This document shows, piece after piece, positions 1 through 7,637 of a DNA stretch of 40,220 bases (position 1 is the first letter of the stretch; each line of letters starts with the position of its first letter). The notes beneath the pieces were generated by a model. It ran no database searches. It was not told where the DNA came from and saw nothing but the letters and a program-made list of their open reading frames with translations. The position numbers and the translations under genes were made by a program. This stretch comes from CALZJC01 sp041574955 (GTDB taxonomy: Bacteria > Acidobacteriota > Thermoanaerobaculia > Multivoradales > JAHEKO01): assembly GCA_041574955.1 (NCBI GenBank), contig JBFGNS010000019.1, positions 1-40,220 on the forward strand, given 5' to 3'.

Positions 1-1
1 C

Positions 2-550
2 CTAGGTTCTCCCGTGTCGCTTGCGCCACTCGCCCCAGTCGATCGCGGACGACTCTTTGAGCACCATGTCGTCAGGGCCCAGGTTGTCGCAGAAGATGGC
101 CAGGTTGAGGCAATCCCACCGCGCGCTGGGGGCAATCAACCCATCGAATCCAAGGAAGGCGGCAGCGTCCCCGATCTCCCGGGTCCGTTCGTAGAGCATG
201 TCGGAGTAGGCCGCCGGGGCCACACCAAGAGACTCGAGCTCTTTCAGGTCCGCAAACCTGAGAGTGCTCTTCGTGCTCACCTCGAGCTCGTTCAAGGTGA
301 AGGCTGGCTTGCTCGGGAAGACCGGTTGCCTGGAGAGATGGAAGTACATCTCTGCAGTCGCTCCGTTCGGGTCCAGAGACGTGTAGAGAACGTCGAAGTG
401 ACCGAGATCCCAGCGCCCATGCGACGGCCGGCACAGCAGAGGATCCCTGCCTTCGCGGACGACGCGCCAGACGGTTTCGTCTACGGGTATCCGCGGCAGC
501 TCGTCGAGCGCGTCCAGCAGTTCGAGATCGCGCGCTCTCCTGCTGCTCAT
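2..550 (-). CDS. RES-domain toxin of a type II toxin-antitoxin pair
   Basis: Complete 182-residue protein whose stop codon lies at the very edge of the window. It carries the RES signature: an Arg early in the domain (VWRVVREGR, about residues 28-35), a Glu in TSLDPNGATAEMYFH (about residue 67) and a Ser in GLIAPSARWDC (about residue 142). RES toxins of the RES-Xre class (for example Res, MbcT) deplete cellular NAD+; that activity is known for the family and inferred here. It starts 3 nt after the stop of the Xre antitoxin gene, the usual antitoxin-first order, so it should be cotranscribed with it and repressed by the pair. All three signature positions are present, so the toxin looks intact. 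The alternative, a RES protein with a non-toxin role, is unlikely given the neighbour. Confidence 0.9.
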   Translation of the reverse strand: MSSRRARDLELLDALDELPRIPVDETVWRVVREGRDPLLCRPSHGRWDLGHFDVLYTSLDPNGATAEMYFHLSRQPVFPSKPAFTLNELEVSTKSTLRFADLKELESLGVAPAAYSDMLYERTREIGDAAAFLGFDGLIAPSARWDCLNLAIFCDNLGPDDMVLKESSAIDWGEWRKRHGRT

Positions 551-553
551 GGA

Positions 554-892
554 CTACAGGTAGGCCCCGTCCTCGAGCCGATCGATGACGGCGAGCACTT
601 CCTCGGTCCGACCTTCGTGGATCAAGTCGACAGCTCGCTCGCGCTCGAGGAGCGGATGCGGTGTGTGTAACCACAGGCGGGTCTCGTCCGGCGAGTACAG
701 ATCGGAGAGGCACTCCACGACATACCGAAGGTCCGCTATCACCGTCTGGGTATGGAGTGACGGCGAGCCCTTGCCCGTGCTCCACCGGGAGACGGTCGGC
801 GGAGAGACGGCGACGATGTTCGCAATATCAGCTCCCTTCAGTCCGCCGCGTTCCCGCAGGTCTCCGAGGATTCTGGCTACTGCAGTCGACAT
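554..892 (-). CDS. Xre/MbcA/ParS-type antitoxin
   Basis: 112-residue partner of the RES toxin. Residues about 18-40 form a helix-turn-helix (GADIANIVAVSPPTVSRWSTG). The C-terminal half, from about residue 55 to the end, matches the antitoxin Xre/MbcA/ParS toxin-binding domain (DUF2384): a WL..P segment (WLHTPHPLL), then DLIHEGR and a terminal VIDRLEDGAYL. In this family the C-terminal tail blocks the toxin active site and the HTH represses the operon. Start chosen at ATG 892 because GGAAGGAG lies 7 nt upstream (900-907). It precedes the toxin by 3 nt. A promoter and an overlapping inverted repeat lie about 140-180 bp upstream, leaving a leader of roughly 130 nt. Confidence 0.9.
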   Translation of the reverse strand: MSTAVARILGDLRERGGLKGADIANIVAVSPPTVSRWSTGKGSPSLHTQTVIADLRYVVECLSDLYSPDETRLWLHTPHPLLERERAVDLIHEGRTEEVLAVIDRLEDGAYL

Positions 893-1029
893 TCCCTGGC
901 TCCTTCCTTCTTGTCTTCGCGCCTGGAGGCGGTGGCCACGCTCCGGTCCGCTGGGAATCGGCCCCGGTCGACCGGCGTCTCGAGCAGTCGGTGGCCGCAG
1001 TAGGCGACGCCGACGAAACGGCTCACGCC

Positions 1030-1058
1030 ATAGTACATTTCCCTTTCAGTGCTGTCAA
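1030..1058 (-). promoter_or_regulatory. sigma-70-type promoter of the RES/Xre operon
   Basis: On the minus strand a perfect TTGACA (1053-1058) is followed after exactly 17 bp by TACTAT (1030-1035), 4/6 to TATAAT. Transcription would start near 1022-1024 and run into the antitoxin gene at 892. This stretch is AT-rich against a GC-rich background, which supports a regulatory role. Confidence 0.7.
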
Positions 1059-1074
1059 TGCATGAAAGAGAAAA
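1037..1074. promoter_or_regulatory. inverted repeat, candidate autoregulatory operator
   Basis: ATTTCCCTTTCA (1037-1048) and TGAAAGAGAAAA (1063-1074) are inverted copies matching at 10 of 12 positions, separated by 14 bp. The arms bracket the TTGACA box and cover most of the spacer, a position where a bound antitoxin would block RNA polymerase. Operator function is inferred from position and symmetry and from the known autoregulation of Xre antitoxins. Confidence 0.5.
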
Positions 1075-1090
1075 GTACCGCGCTCCGCGG
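1071..1090 (-). terminator. possible terminator after namZ
   Basis: Reading the minus strand after the namZ stop, CCGCG-GAG-CGCGG (1090-1078) forms a 5-bp triloop hairpin followed by TAC and then TTTTCTCTTT. The stem is short but the T-rich tail is real. It lies just upstream of the toxin-antitoxin promoter and would insulate the two operons. Confidence 0.35.
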
Positions 1091-1123
1091 GGCACCGGGC
1101 CGGCCGAGCCTCCGGTGAGAGGG

Positions 1124-2431
1124 TCAGTAGAGCAGCGCCGGCCGGCGAGCCTCGCGCCAGGCGGCGTGGTCGGCGCGGTCGGCGGCCAGGATCTCGGCCA
1201 CCGGCACGCCGGCTGCCAGCTGCCGGTGGACCCGCCCGGTGCCGAGCAGCCGGGTGAGCGCGGCGCCGTCGCCGAGCCAGGCGAAGCCGGGCTGGCTGCT
1301 GACCGCGGCCAGCAGTTCGAGGCCGAGCCGGTAGGGCTCGGCGGCGGCCGGGTCGGTGACCCGCACGCGCAGCCCGGCGCACGGCTCGCCGAGGTACTTG
1401 GGGCGCGGCGCCGCCGGTGACGCCGTGGGCGTGAAGCGCGCCGGCTCGAAGGCGAAGCCGGGCGCTGTGACCGCGATCCGGCCGGGGTCGAACCAGGGGG
1501 CGCCGAAGAGCAGGAACGGCGCCTCGGTGCCCCGCCCCTCGGAGAGGTTGGTGGCCTCGAGCAGCGCGACGCCCGGGTAGGCCAGTGCGGCCTCGGCGGT
1601 GCGCAGGTTGGGCGACGGCGGCACCCACGGCCGGCCGGTGTCGGGCCAGCTCATCTCGCGCCGCCAGCCGAGCATCGTCACCACCGTCAGCCTGGCCGGG
1701 CTATCGAAGCCGGCGTTGACGTGCCGCGCCATCTCGCCCAGGGTCAGCCCGTGGATCAGCGGTCCCGGGGCCAGGTTGACGAAGCTGGCCGGCACCTCGG
1801 CGCGCGGCGCGCTCACCGGCCCTTCGATCCGCTCGCCGCCGAGCGGGTTGGGGCGGTCGAGGACCACCAGCTCGACGCCGGCCGCCGCCGCCACCTCGAG
1901 CACCCCGATGAGCGTCGAGACGTAGGTGTAGAACCGGACGCCGGCGCCCTGCAGGTCGAAGACCACGGCGTCGAGATCGGCCAGCTCTTCCGGCTCGGGC
2001 CGGGTGCGGCCGCCATAGAGGCTCACGACCGGCAGGCCGGTCACCGGGTCGCGGCCGCTTTCAACCCGCTCGCCGGCCGCCGCCTCGCCCCTCAAGCCGT
2101 GCTCGGGCGAGAACAGTCGCACCACCTCGACGCCGGCGCCGCGCACCACCTCGACCGCATGCTCGCCGCTGGTGGTGACCGAGGCGCGGTGGACGACCAG
2201 CCCCACCCGCTTGCCGGCCAGCGCGTCGATCTCGCCGGCAGCGACCCGCTCGAGGCCGACGCGCACCTCGGCCGGGCCCGCCCCGGCAGCCGGAAGCTCG
2301 GCAGTCGGAGGCTCGCTATCGCGCGGCGCCCCGCAGCCGGCCCCCGCCAGGAACCCGGCCAGGACCCCCACGGCCAGGCCGGCCGGCACCGGCCGGCGCC
2401 CCCGCCAGGCGGGCCGCCGACCGCCGCTCAC
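1124..2431 (-). CDS. namZ: NamZ-type exo-beta-N-acetylmuramidase (DUF1343), exported
   Basis: 435-residue protein. It has an N-terminal hydrophobic export segment ending in GFLAGAGC, a weak lipobox-like site, followed by a DUF1343 domain. Recognisable family blocks are GKRVGLVVH, LFSPEHGLRG, VSLYGGRTRP, DAVVFDLQGAGVRFYTYVST, LDRPNPLGG and ATNLSEGRGT. NamZ enzymes (B. subtilis YbbC, Tannerella NamZ) release MurNAc from the non-reducing ends of peptidoglycan fragments. The start is placed at GTG 2431, whose GTGA overlaps the stop of the upstream NagZ-AmiE fusion gene and implies translational coupling; a much longer reading frame upstream is only the shadow of that gene. In B. subtilis the same three activities sit together (namZ, nagZ, amiE), so the context strongly supports cell-wall recycling. 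Confidence 0.9.
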   Translation of the reverse strand: MSGGRRPAWRGRRPVPAGLAVGVLAGFLAGAGCGAPRDSEPPTAELPAAGAGPAEVRVGLERVAAGEIDALAGKRVGLVVHRASVTTSGEHAVEVVRGAGVEVVRLFSPEHGLRGEAAAGERVESGRDPVTGLPVVSLYGGRTRPEPEELADLDAVVFDLQGAGVRFYTYVSTLIGVLEVAAAAGVELVVLDRPNPLGGERIEGPVSAPRAEVPASFVNLAPGPLIHGLTLGEMARHVNAGFDSPARLTVVTMLGWRREMSWPDTGRPWVPPSPNLRTAEAALAYPGVALLEATNLSEGRGTEAPFLLFGAPWFDPGRIAVTAPGFAFEPARFTPTASPAAPRPKYLGEPCAGLRVRVTDPAAAEPYRLGLELLAAVSSQPGFAWLGDGAALTRLLGTGRVHRQLAAGVPVAEILAADRADHAAWREARRPALLY

Positions 2432-5403
2432 GAGCCGGCCAGCGCCCGCACCACGGCGTCGGCCACCGCCGGCCGCGCCTGGCGGATGAGCTGGTTGTCG
2501 CGCGTCGGGTGGACGCGGTTGGTCAGCAGGATCACGAACAGCTCGCGCTCGGGGTCGATCCACATCGACGTGCCGGTGAAGCCGGTGTGGCCGAACGAGC
2601 GGTCGGAGAACAGCCCACCGGCCGACGACTTCTCGGGCGACTTGGTGTCCCAGCCGAGGGCGCGGCTCGAATCCGGGCCGAACTCCGGATGGGTGCGCCG
2701 GGTGAACGCCTCGACGGTGGCGCGGGAGACGATCCGGCGGTGCTCGAAGACCCCGCCGTTGACGAGCATCTGGGCGAAGCGCGCCAGGTCCGGGGCGGTA
2801 CCGAACAGCCCGGCGTGCGGCGCCACGCCGCCCAGCGCGTAGGCGTTCTCGTCGTGCACGAAGCCGCGCACCATGCCGCCGCGGCGCGGGTCGAGCTCGG
2901 TGGGCGCGATGCGCGGCAGGAGCGCCGGCGGCGGCCGGAACAGCGTGTCGTCCATCCCCAGCGGGGCGAAGATCCGGCGGCGGGCGAACTCGTCGAGCGG
3001 CTCGCCGGCCACCCGCTCGAGTATCTCGCCCAGCAGGATCAGTCCGAGGTCGCTGTAGAGCATCTTCTCGCCCGGCTGGTAGACCAGCGGCATCGCCTGG
3101 ATCCGCTCGAGATAGGCGGCCGGGCCGCGCAGCTCCTCGAACAGCGGCGCCCACCAGTCGACGCCCGACGAGTGGGTCAGCAGATGGCGCACGGTGACCC
3201 GCTCCTTGCCCTCGCCCACGAACCGCGGCAGGAAGTCCTGGACCGGCTTGTCGAGATCGAGCACGCCTTCGTCGACCAGGATCATGGCCATGGTGGTGGT
3301 GGCTATCACCTTGGTCAGGCTGGCCAGGTCGTAGATCGTGTCGGCGGCGGCGGGCGGCGCGTCGGGCTCGTACGACAGCCGGCCGTAGGCCGCCAGCCTG
3401 GCCAGCTTGCCGCGGTGCCCCACCGCCACCACCGCGCCGGGGAAGGCGCCGCGCTCGATGAACCGCTCGACGACGCGGTCGACCGCCGCGAGGCCGCCGG
3501 GCAGGAAGCCGGCCGCCTCGGGCGGAGCCGGCTCGAGCGTCATCGCGCGGCGCGGGATCTCGAGGCCGTGGCCGTACGGGTAGAGGCCGGGCAGGGTCAC
3601 CGGCAGCTTGCCGCCGACGTTGGTCTCGCCAAACAGCGCCGCCACCGCCGCCCGCTGGCTCGACTCCGCCGAGCCGTAGGCGCACAGGTAGACCGGCACG
3701 TCGGCGAACTGCACCAGCAGGTAGGGGCTGCCGAAGGAGACCACCACCACCGGCACCCCGGCCTCGTGGAGCCGCCGCACCAGCCGGGCGTGGCTCGGCG
3801 CCATGTCGGCGGTGCCCTTCGACGAGGTCACCCGCACGAAGGCCGAGATCATCACGTGGCTGAACTCGGCCGCCGTCGCCACCAGCTGGTCGGCGGTCTC
3901 CTCGGACACCTCCGGTCCCAGCCGGCGGCTGGTGAACTCGATCTTGCGCGCCGCCAGCTCGGCCTCGGGCAGGCCGCGGATGGCGCGGTTGGCGGCGTCG
4001 CTCGACAGCACCAGGTGGAGCAGCTTGAGCGGCTTCTCGGCCGCCAGCGGCAGCACGCCGCCGTGGTTGCGCACCACGGTGATCGAGTCGCGCGCGATCT
4101 CGGCCGCCCGCGCCAGATCCTCGGGCCGCCGCATCTGGCGCAGCACGGCGTCGCGGTCGACAAGCCGCTCGCGCGCCAGCCCCAGCCGCGCCTTGACGGT
4201 CAGCACCCGCCGGATCGACTCGTCGAGCCGCGCCTCGCTGAGCTGCCCCTCGCCGACCGCGCGCACCAGCGCCTGGATCGCCACCTCGGTGTCGGCCGGC
4301 AGCAGCAGCAGGTCGGCGCCCGCCGCCACCGCCCGCACCGACGCCTCACCGGTCCACGCCGGGCGCACGCCGGCCATCTCCATGGCGTCGGTGACGATCA
4401 GGCCTTCGAAGCCCATCTCGCGGCGCAGCATCTCGCCGGCCAGCAGCGGCGACAGCGTGGCCGGCGCGCCCGAGGCGTCGATCGCCGGCACCGCGATGTG
4501 CCCGAGCATCACCGAGTCGACGCCGCGCTCGACGGCGCGGCGGAACGGCAGCAGCTCGACCGCGTCGAGCCGGGTGCGGTCGCCGGTCACCACCGGCATC
4601 TCGAGGTGGCTGTCGACCGCGGTGTCGCCGTGCCCGGGGAAGTGCTTGGCGGTGGTCAGCAGCCCGCCGCGGCGGGCACCGTCGATGAAGGCGTTGGCCA
4701 TCCGCGCCACCAGCTCGGGGTCCTCGCCGTAGGAGCGGATGTTGATGATCGGGTTGGCCGGGTTGTTGTTGACGTCGACCACCGGCGCCAGCGCCCAGTG
4801 GATGCCGAGCGCCCGGCCCTCGCGCGCCGTCACCTCGCCGGTGAAGCGCGCCGCCTGCTCGGAGCGGGTCGCGCCGACCGCCATCGCCCACGGCAGCGGC
4901 ACGGTGCCGACGTCGACGCGGAACGACAGGCCGCGCTCCATGTCGGCCGCCACCAGCAGCGGCACCCGCGCCGCCGCCTGCAGCTCGTTGAGCAGCCGCG
5001 GGATCGACTCCAGCTCGGAGCGGAAGACGACCACGCCGCCGACGCCGAGCTCGCGCACTTCGGTCAGCAGCTCGCGGTGCTCGGGCGAGCCCGGGTTGCG
5101 CGGCCGGCCGAAGGCGCGCACCATGATCATCTGCGCCGCCTTGTCGCGCAGCGTCATCCGGCGCAGGGTCGACTCGACCCAGCGCCGCTCCGAGCGCTTG
5201 AGAGGGCGGGCCGCGGGGGGCGGGGCGGGGGCGGTCGCGGGGCCGACGGCCGCCACCACCGCGGTCGGGGTGGCGCCGCCGGCAGGCAGGCCCTCCGACA
5301 GCAGCAGCAGCGCGACGAGCGCCAGCCCCGCCGCCGCCAGGGCCGCCCGCCAGCTCCTGGCCGCACCGGCGCGCCGACCCACTCCCTGCTCGCCGAACCG
5401 CAT
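2428..5403 (-). CDS. nagZ: NagZ-type beta-N-acetylglucosaminidase fused to an AmiE-like serine hydrolase
   Basis: 991-residue exported fusion. An N-terminal hydrophobic segment (about residues 18-36) and a Pro/Ala linker precede a glycoside hydrolase family 3 domain. The NagZ His-Asp signature KHFPGHGDTAVDSH spans 253-266 and the likely nucleophile is Asp339 in GLIVTDAMEMAG. A GH3 C-terminal region covers about 430-615. A beta-lactamase/transpeptidase-like domain follows (about 630-990), with SLTK at 695-698, YSD at 783-785 and HTGFTG at 939-944. In B. subtilis NagZ and the amidase AmiE are separate proteins that sequentially remove GlcNAc and the peptide from muropeptides; in Bacteroidetes the two are often fused. 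NamZ, encoded next with overlap, would finish the job outside the cytoplasm. ATG 5403 is the start in this frame; GGAG lies about 20 nt upstream and the Shine-Dalgarno site is not strong. Confidence 0.9.
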   Translation of the reverse strand: MRFGEQGVGRRAGAARSWRAALAAAGLALVALLLLSEGLPAGGATPTAVVAAVGPATAPAPPPAARPLKRSERRWVESTLRRMTLRDKAAQMIMVRAFGRPRNPGSPEHRELLTEVRELGVGGVVVFRSELESIPRLLNELQAAARVPLLVAADMERGLSFRVDVGTVPLPWAMAVGATRSEQAARFTGEVTAREGRALGIHWALAPVVDVNNNPANPIINIRSYGEDPELVARMANAFIDGARRGGLLTTAKHFPGHGDTAVDSHLEMPVVTGDRTRLDAVELLPFRRAVERGVDSVMLGHIAVPAIDASGAPATLSPLLAGEMLRREMGFEGLIVTDAMEMAGVRPAWTGEASVRAVAAGADLLLLPADTEVAIQALVRAVGEGQLSEARLDESIRRVLTVKARLGLARERLVDRDAVLRQMRRPEDLARAAEIARDSITVVRNHGGVLPLAAEKPLKLLHLVLSSDAANRAIRGLPEAELAARKIEFTSRRLGPEVSEETADQLVATAAEFSHVMISAFVRVTSSKGTADMAPSHARLVRRLHEAGVPVVVVSFGSPYLLVQFADVPVYLCAYGSAESSQRAAVAALFGETNVGGKLPVTLPGLYPYGHGLEIPRRAMTLEPAPPEAAGFLPGGLAAVDRVVERFIERGAFPGAVVAVGHRGKLARLAAYGRLSYEPDAPPAAADTIYDLASLTKVIATTTMAMILVDEGVLDLDKPVQDFLPRFVGEGKERVTVRHLLTHSSGVDWWAPLFEELRGPAAYLERIQAMPLVYQPGEKMLYSDLGLILLGEILERVAGEPLDEFARRRIFAPLGMDDTLFRPPPALLPRIAPTELDPRRGGMVRGFVHDENAYALGGVAPHAGLFGTAPDLARFAQMLVNGGVFEHRRIVSRATVEAFTRRTHPEFGPDSSRALGWDTKSPEKSSAGGLFSDRSFGHTGFTGTSMWIDPERELFVILLTNRVHPTRDNQLIRQARPAVADAVVRALAGS

Positions 5404-5734
5404 TCGCAGCGCATTCTATTGATTCCGCTCCGTTTGCCGGGCCCGGCGCCACCGCCAGGCGCCGCCGCGGTGGGTAACGCCGCGCGCACCGGAGGCTCCC
5501 GGCGACCGCTCTGGCAGCGTGGCGCCGCACCCCGTTCGGTTCACCAAGGCGGCGATCGGTGTCGCCGCCGGAGGAGGCGCCATGAGAGGCGGACAGACGC
5601 CGCGGAGGGCAACTCGACCTTCTCACCGAGCCGCTCGGCGCGGTCGCGGGCCAAACTCCGGCACCCCGCCTGCCGTAGACTGATCTACAGGCGCGGGCGA
5701 ACCCGCCGTCCCGGGCCGCGCCGGAGGACCGACG
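5404..5734. other. divergent intergenic region with one possible small ORF
   Basis: 331 bp between the NagZ fusion gene (minus) and the secreted 135-residue protein gene (plus). On the minus strand TAGAAT sits about 15 nt before the nagZ start and could be a -10 box, but no -35 is visible. On the plus strand a 14-bp palindrome GTAGA-CTGA-TCTAC lies at 5675-5688. A small ORF with a good ribosome binding site at 5582 is listed separately. Nothing else is recognisable. Confidence 0.5.
5582..5683 (+). CDS. possible small Arg-rich ORF, 33 residues
   Basis: ATG at 5582 is preceded by GGAGGAGG (5570-5577) with a 4-nt spacer, one of the best ribosome binding sites in the window. It opens a 33-codon frame ending at TGA 5681-5683. 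The product is strongly basic, with nine arginines, and has no recognisable domain. In DNA this GC-rich a short open frame is expected by chance, so the Shine-Dalgarno site is the only positive evidence. It could instead be an upstream leader ORF for the gene at 5735, whose own SD lies about 40 nt downstream. Confidence 0.25.
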   Translation: MRGGQTPRRATRPSHRAARRGRGPNSGTPPAVD

Positions 5735-6142
5735 ATGAGACGACCCGCGACGCCCCTCGCCGCCGCGCTGCTTGCCGCCGCGATCCTGCTCCCGGCCGCG
5801 CTTTCGGACGCCGCCGACGACGGCCAACGCGTCCTGACCGGCCGCTACACGTCCGGCTACCAGGACCGGCCGGCCAACCTGCGGGCCGTCTTCACCCCCG
5901 ACGGCATCGGCGGCTGGAAAGTGGTCTTCCACTTCAGCCACGCCGGACAGCGCCATCAGTACCGCGGCGAGGCCAGCGGCGACCTGGTGACCGGGTCGAT
6001 CAGCGGGCGGGCGCAGAACGAGGCCGGCAGCCGCACCTTCACCTTCCGCTGCGAGTTCGACGACAAGGGGCGGTGCGAGGGCCGCCACTTCGAGATCTAC
6101 CGCGGCCGCGAGCACGAGACCGGCAAGCTGACGCTACGCTAG
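5735..6142 (+). CDS. secreted hypothetical protein, 135 residues
   Basis: The N-terminus is a typical signal peptide (MRRPATPLAAALLAAAILLP, then ALSDAADD). The mature part is about 110 residues, rich in Gly, Arg and aromatics, and reads like a small beta-sandwich (LTGRYTSGYQDRPANLRAVF, GGWKVVFHFSHAGQRHQYRG, GSISGRAQNEAGSRTFTFRC). There are two cysteines near the C-terminus (RCEFDDKGRCEG) that could pair. I do not recognise the family. Start at ATG 5735, with GGAGGA (5723-5728) 6 nt upstream. The next gene begins 3 nt after the stop, so the two are probably cotranscribed. Confidence 0.8.
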   Translation: MRRPATPLAAALLAAAILLPAALSDAADDGQRVLTGRYTSGYQDRPANLRAVFTPDGIGGWKVVFHFSHAGQRHQYRGEASGDLVTGSISGRAQNEAGSRTFTFRCEFDDKGRCEGRHFEIYRGREHETGKLTLR

Positions 6143-6145
6143 GCG

Positions 6146-6502
6146 GTGATGGCCGACGAGTTCGAGGGCCTGCGCAAGCTGTTCGGCCTGCTGCGCTCGA
6201 AACCGTCCGACCCGATGGACGACGCCCGCAGGCTGGCCGCGTTGCTGATGATCGAAGCGCGGCTCTACGACCACGCGGCGCTCGAGTCGCTGCGGCCCGG
6301 CGAGCCGCTGCCCGGCGCCGTGGCCGCCAGCCTGGCGCGGGCGCTCGAGACCTTCGACGAGCAGACCAACGGCTCGGCGGAGGCGCGCGAGGTCTTCCTG
6401 AGAGAAGCGATCGAGGCGATCGGGGCCGAGCACGCCGAGGCGGTCTCGGCGGCGCTGCGCGCGGCGCCCACCAGCGGGCCGCGGCCGCTCCGCCCCAGAT
6501 AG
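6146..6502 (+). CDS. hypothetical cytoplasmic protein, about 118 residues
   Basis: Mostly helical, acidic protein without signal peptide or membrane segment (ADEFEGLRKLFGLLRSKPSD, ARRLAALLMIEARLYDHAAL, LREAIEAIGAEHAEAVSAAL). No family recognised. Two starts are possible: GTG 6146 or ATG 6149 directly behind it. It follows the secreted protein gene by 3 nt and is probably its operon partner. Codon use and lack of stops fit a real gene; function is unknown. Confidence 0.65.
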   Translation: MMADEFEGLRKLFGLLRSKPSDPMDDARRLAALLMIEARLYDHAALESLRPGEPLPGAVAASLARALETFDEQTNGSAEAREVFLREAIEAIGAEHAEAVSAALRAAPTSGPRPLRPR

Positions 6503-6591
6503 TCACGCGGCGGCAGCGGGACGGGGCGCGGCTCAGAGTCGGTTCCGGCGGCTCTGTTCGGGCTCGCGCTCACCTGGCTCGCGCCGCCCAC

Positions 6592-6620
6592 TTGACATCG
6601 TGGGCCGCTACGCGCATAAT
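6592..6620 (+). promoter_or_regulatory. strong sigma-70-type promoter
   Basis: TTGACA (6592-6597) and CATAAT (6615-6620) are separated by exactly 17 bp; together they match 11 of 12 consensus bases. Transcription would begin near 6627, about 53 nt before the ATG at 6680. The stretch is notably AT-rich for this genome. The octamer TAGTTGGC (6620-6627) recurs as TAGTTGAC (6654-6661) in the leader and is a candidate regulator site for the winged-helix protein of the same operon. Confidence 0.75.
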
Positions 6621-6679
6621 AGTTGGCGTCACAAACACAACGGCATATCAAACTAGTTGACAACAGCCCAAGCGGGACC

Positions 6680-7267
6680 ATGACCAACCTCGACACGCTG
6701 CGCCACGTCACCCGCCTGTTCCCGATCTTCCTGGGGCTACGGCTGCTCCCGGTCGGCGCCTGGTTCCTGCTGGTGTCGCTCGGCGGCATGGACTGGTTCC
6801 CGGGCTGGCCGCACCTGGCCCTGCTGGCGGCGGTGGCCGCGATCTGGCCGATCCACCGCTGGTACCAGGAGCGGTACGGCACGGTCGAGCCCGAACGGCT
6901 CAGCTTCGGCCGCAACTGGGCTCTGCTGGCGGGCGTCGTGGGCGGCTACCTGGCGCTCGGCTTGGGCGCCGCCAGCGGTATGCGGCCGCTGATGCTGGCT
7001 CTGCTGCTGATCGTGCTGGCGACCGTGGCGCTGTTCGCGCTGCCGCGGTCGTTCACCGGCGACCGGCGGACGACGGCGATGTTCCTCGCCGCCGCCGGGC
7101 TTTGCGGGCTGCTGCTGCTGATCCCGTTCCGCGACCCGACCCGGCTGGGCGCGGTGGGCCGCTGGTTCAGCCTGTCGATCGGTCTGCTGCTGTGCCTCGC
7201 CGGCTGGATCGAGCACTACTCCCTGGCCAGGGCCGTGCGGCGGCTCGGGGAGGGCGATGGTGCCTGA
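6680..7267 (+). CDS. integral membrane protein, five to six helices
   Basis: 195-residue hydrophobic protein starting MTNLDTLRHVTRLFP. Predicted membrane segments lie at roughly residues 13-33, 42-60, 83-100, 105-121, 133-150 and 160-178. No catalytic motif is seen. An upstream in-frame TTG exists at 6623, but it sits at the expected transcription start, so ATG 6680 is preferred. The 3' end overlaps the winged-helix regulator gene by 11 nt, implying translational coupling. Membrane proteins coupled to a small winged-helix regulator of this kind recur in many bacteria, but the role is not known to me. Confidence 0.8.
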   Translation: MTNLDTLRHVTRLFPIFLGLRLLPVGAWFLLVSLGGMDWFPGWPHLALLAAVAAIWPIHRWYQERYGTVEPERLSFGRNWALLAGVVGGYLALGLGAASGMRPLMLALLLIVLATVALFALPRSFTGDRRTTAMFLAAAGLCGLLLLIPFRDPTRLGAVGRWFSLSIGLLLCLAGWIEHYSLARAVRRLGEGDGA

Positions 7268-7607
7268 GCCGTTCGAAGAGCTCACCGGCCTCGACCGCCT
7301 GATCCACGAGCCGGCGCGGCTGGCCATCCTGACCGCGCTGTCGGCCTGCCGCAAGGCCGACTTCATGTACCTGCTGCGGCTGACCGGCCTGACCCGCGGC
7401 AACCTCTCGACCCATCTCACCAAGCTCGAGGACGCCGGCCTGGTGGGGATCGAGAAGCGGTTCGTCGGCCGCAAGCCGAACACCCTGGTGGCGCTCACCC
7501 GGCGGGGCCGGACGGCCGTCGAGCGCCACTGGCAGCGGCTCGAAGAGCTGCGCCGAAGCACTCGCGCGTGGAGCCCGCCGGAGGAACCGGAACCGGACGG
7601 GCGTTGA
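7257..7607 (+). CDS. winged-helix transcriptional regulator (MarR/ArsR-like, HTH_34 type)
   Basis: 116-residue protein with one winged-helix domain. The segment ELTGLDRLIHEPARLAILTA is the typical start of this family; a recognition region follows (YLLRLTGLTRGNLSTHLTKL, about residues 39-58), then a wing (GIEKRFVGRKPNTLVALTRRGR). No ligand-binding domain or metal-binding Cys/His cluster is apparent. ATG 7257 overlaps the end of the upstream membrane protein gene. The next gene, another membrane protein, starts 30 nt downstream. It probably autoregulates the promoter at 6592; this is inferred from arrangement only. Confidence 0.88.
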   Translation: MVPEPFEELTGLDRLIHEPARLAILTALSACRKADFMYLLRLTGLTRGNLSTHLTKLEDAGLVGIEKRFVGRKPNTLVALTRRGRTAVERHWQRLEELRRSTRAWSPPEEPEPDGR

Positions 7608-7637
7608 CCCCGGAACCCGCAACGAAAGGAGTCGACC

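Noticed and set aside
877..1095. 72-codon minus-strand frame before the antitoxin gene
   Set aside because: It starts upstream of the promoter, so the operon transcript would lack its start; no ribosome binding site or family resemblance.
2509..6660. Very long open frame (over 1380 codons) on the plus strand opposite the NagZ fusion gene
   Set aside because: His/Arg/Gln-rich composition without domains; it is the antisense shadow of the GC-rich gene, which has catalytic motifs.
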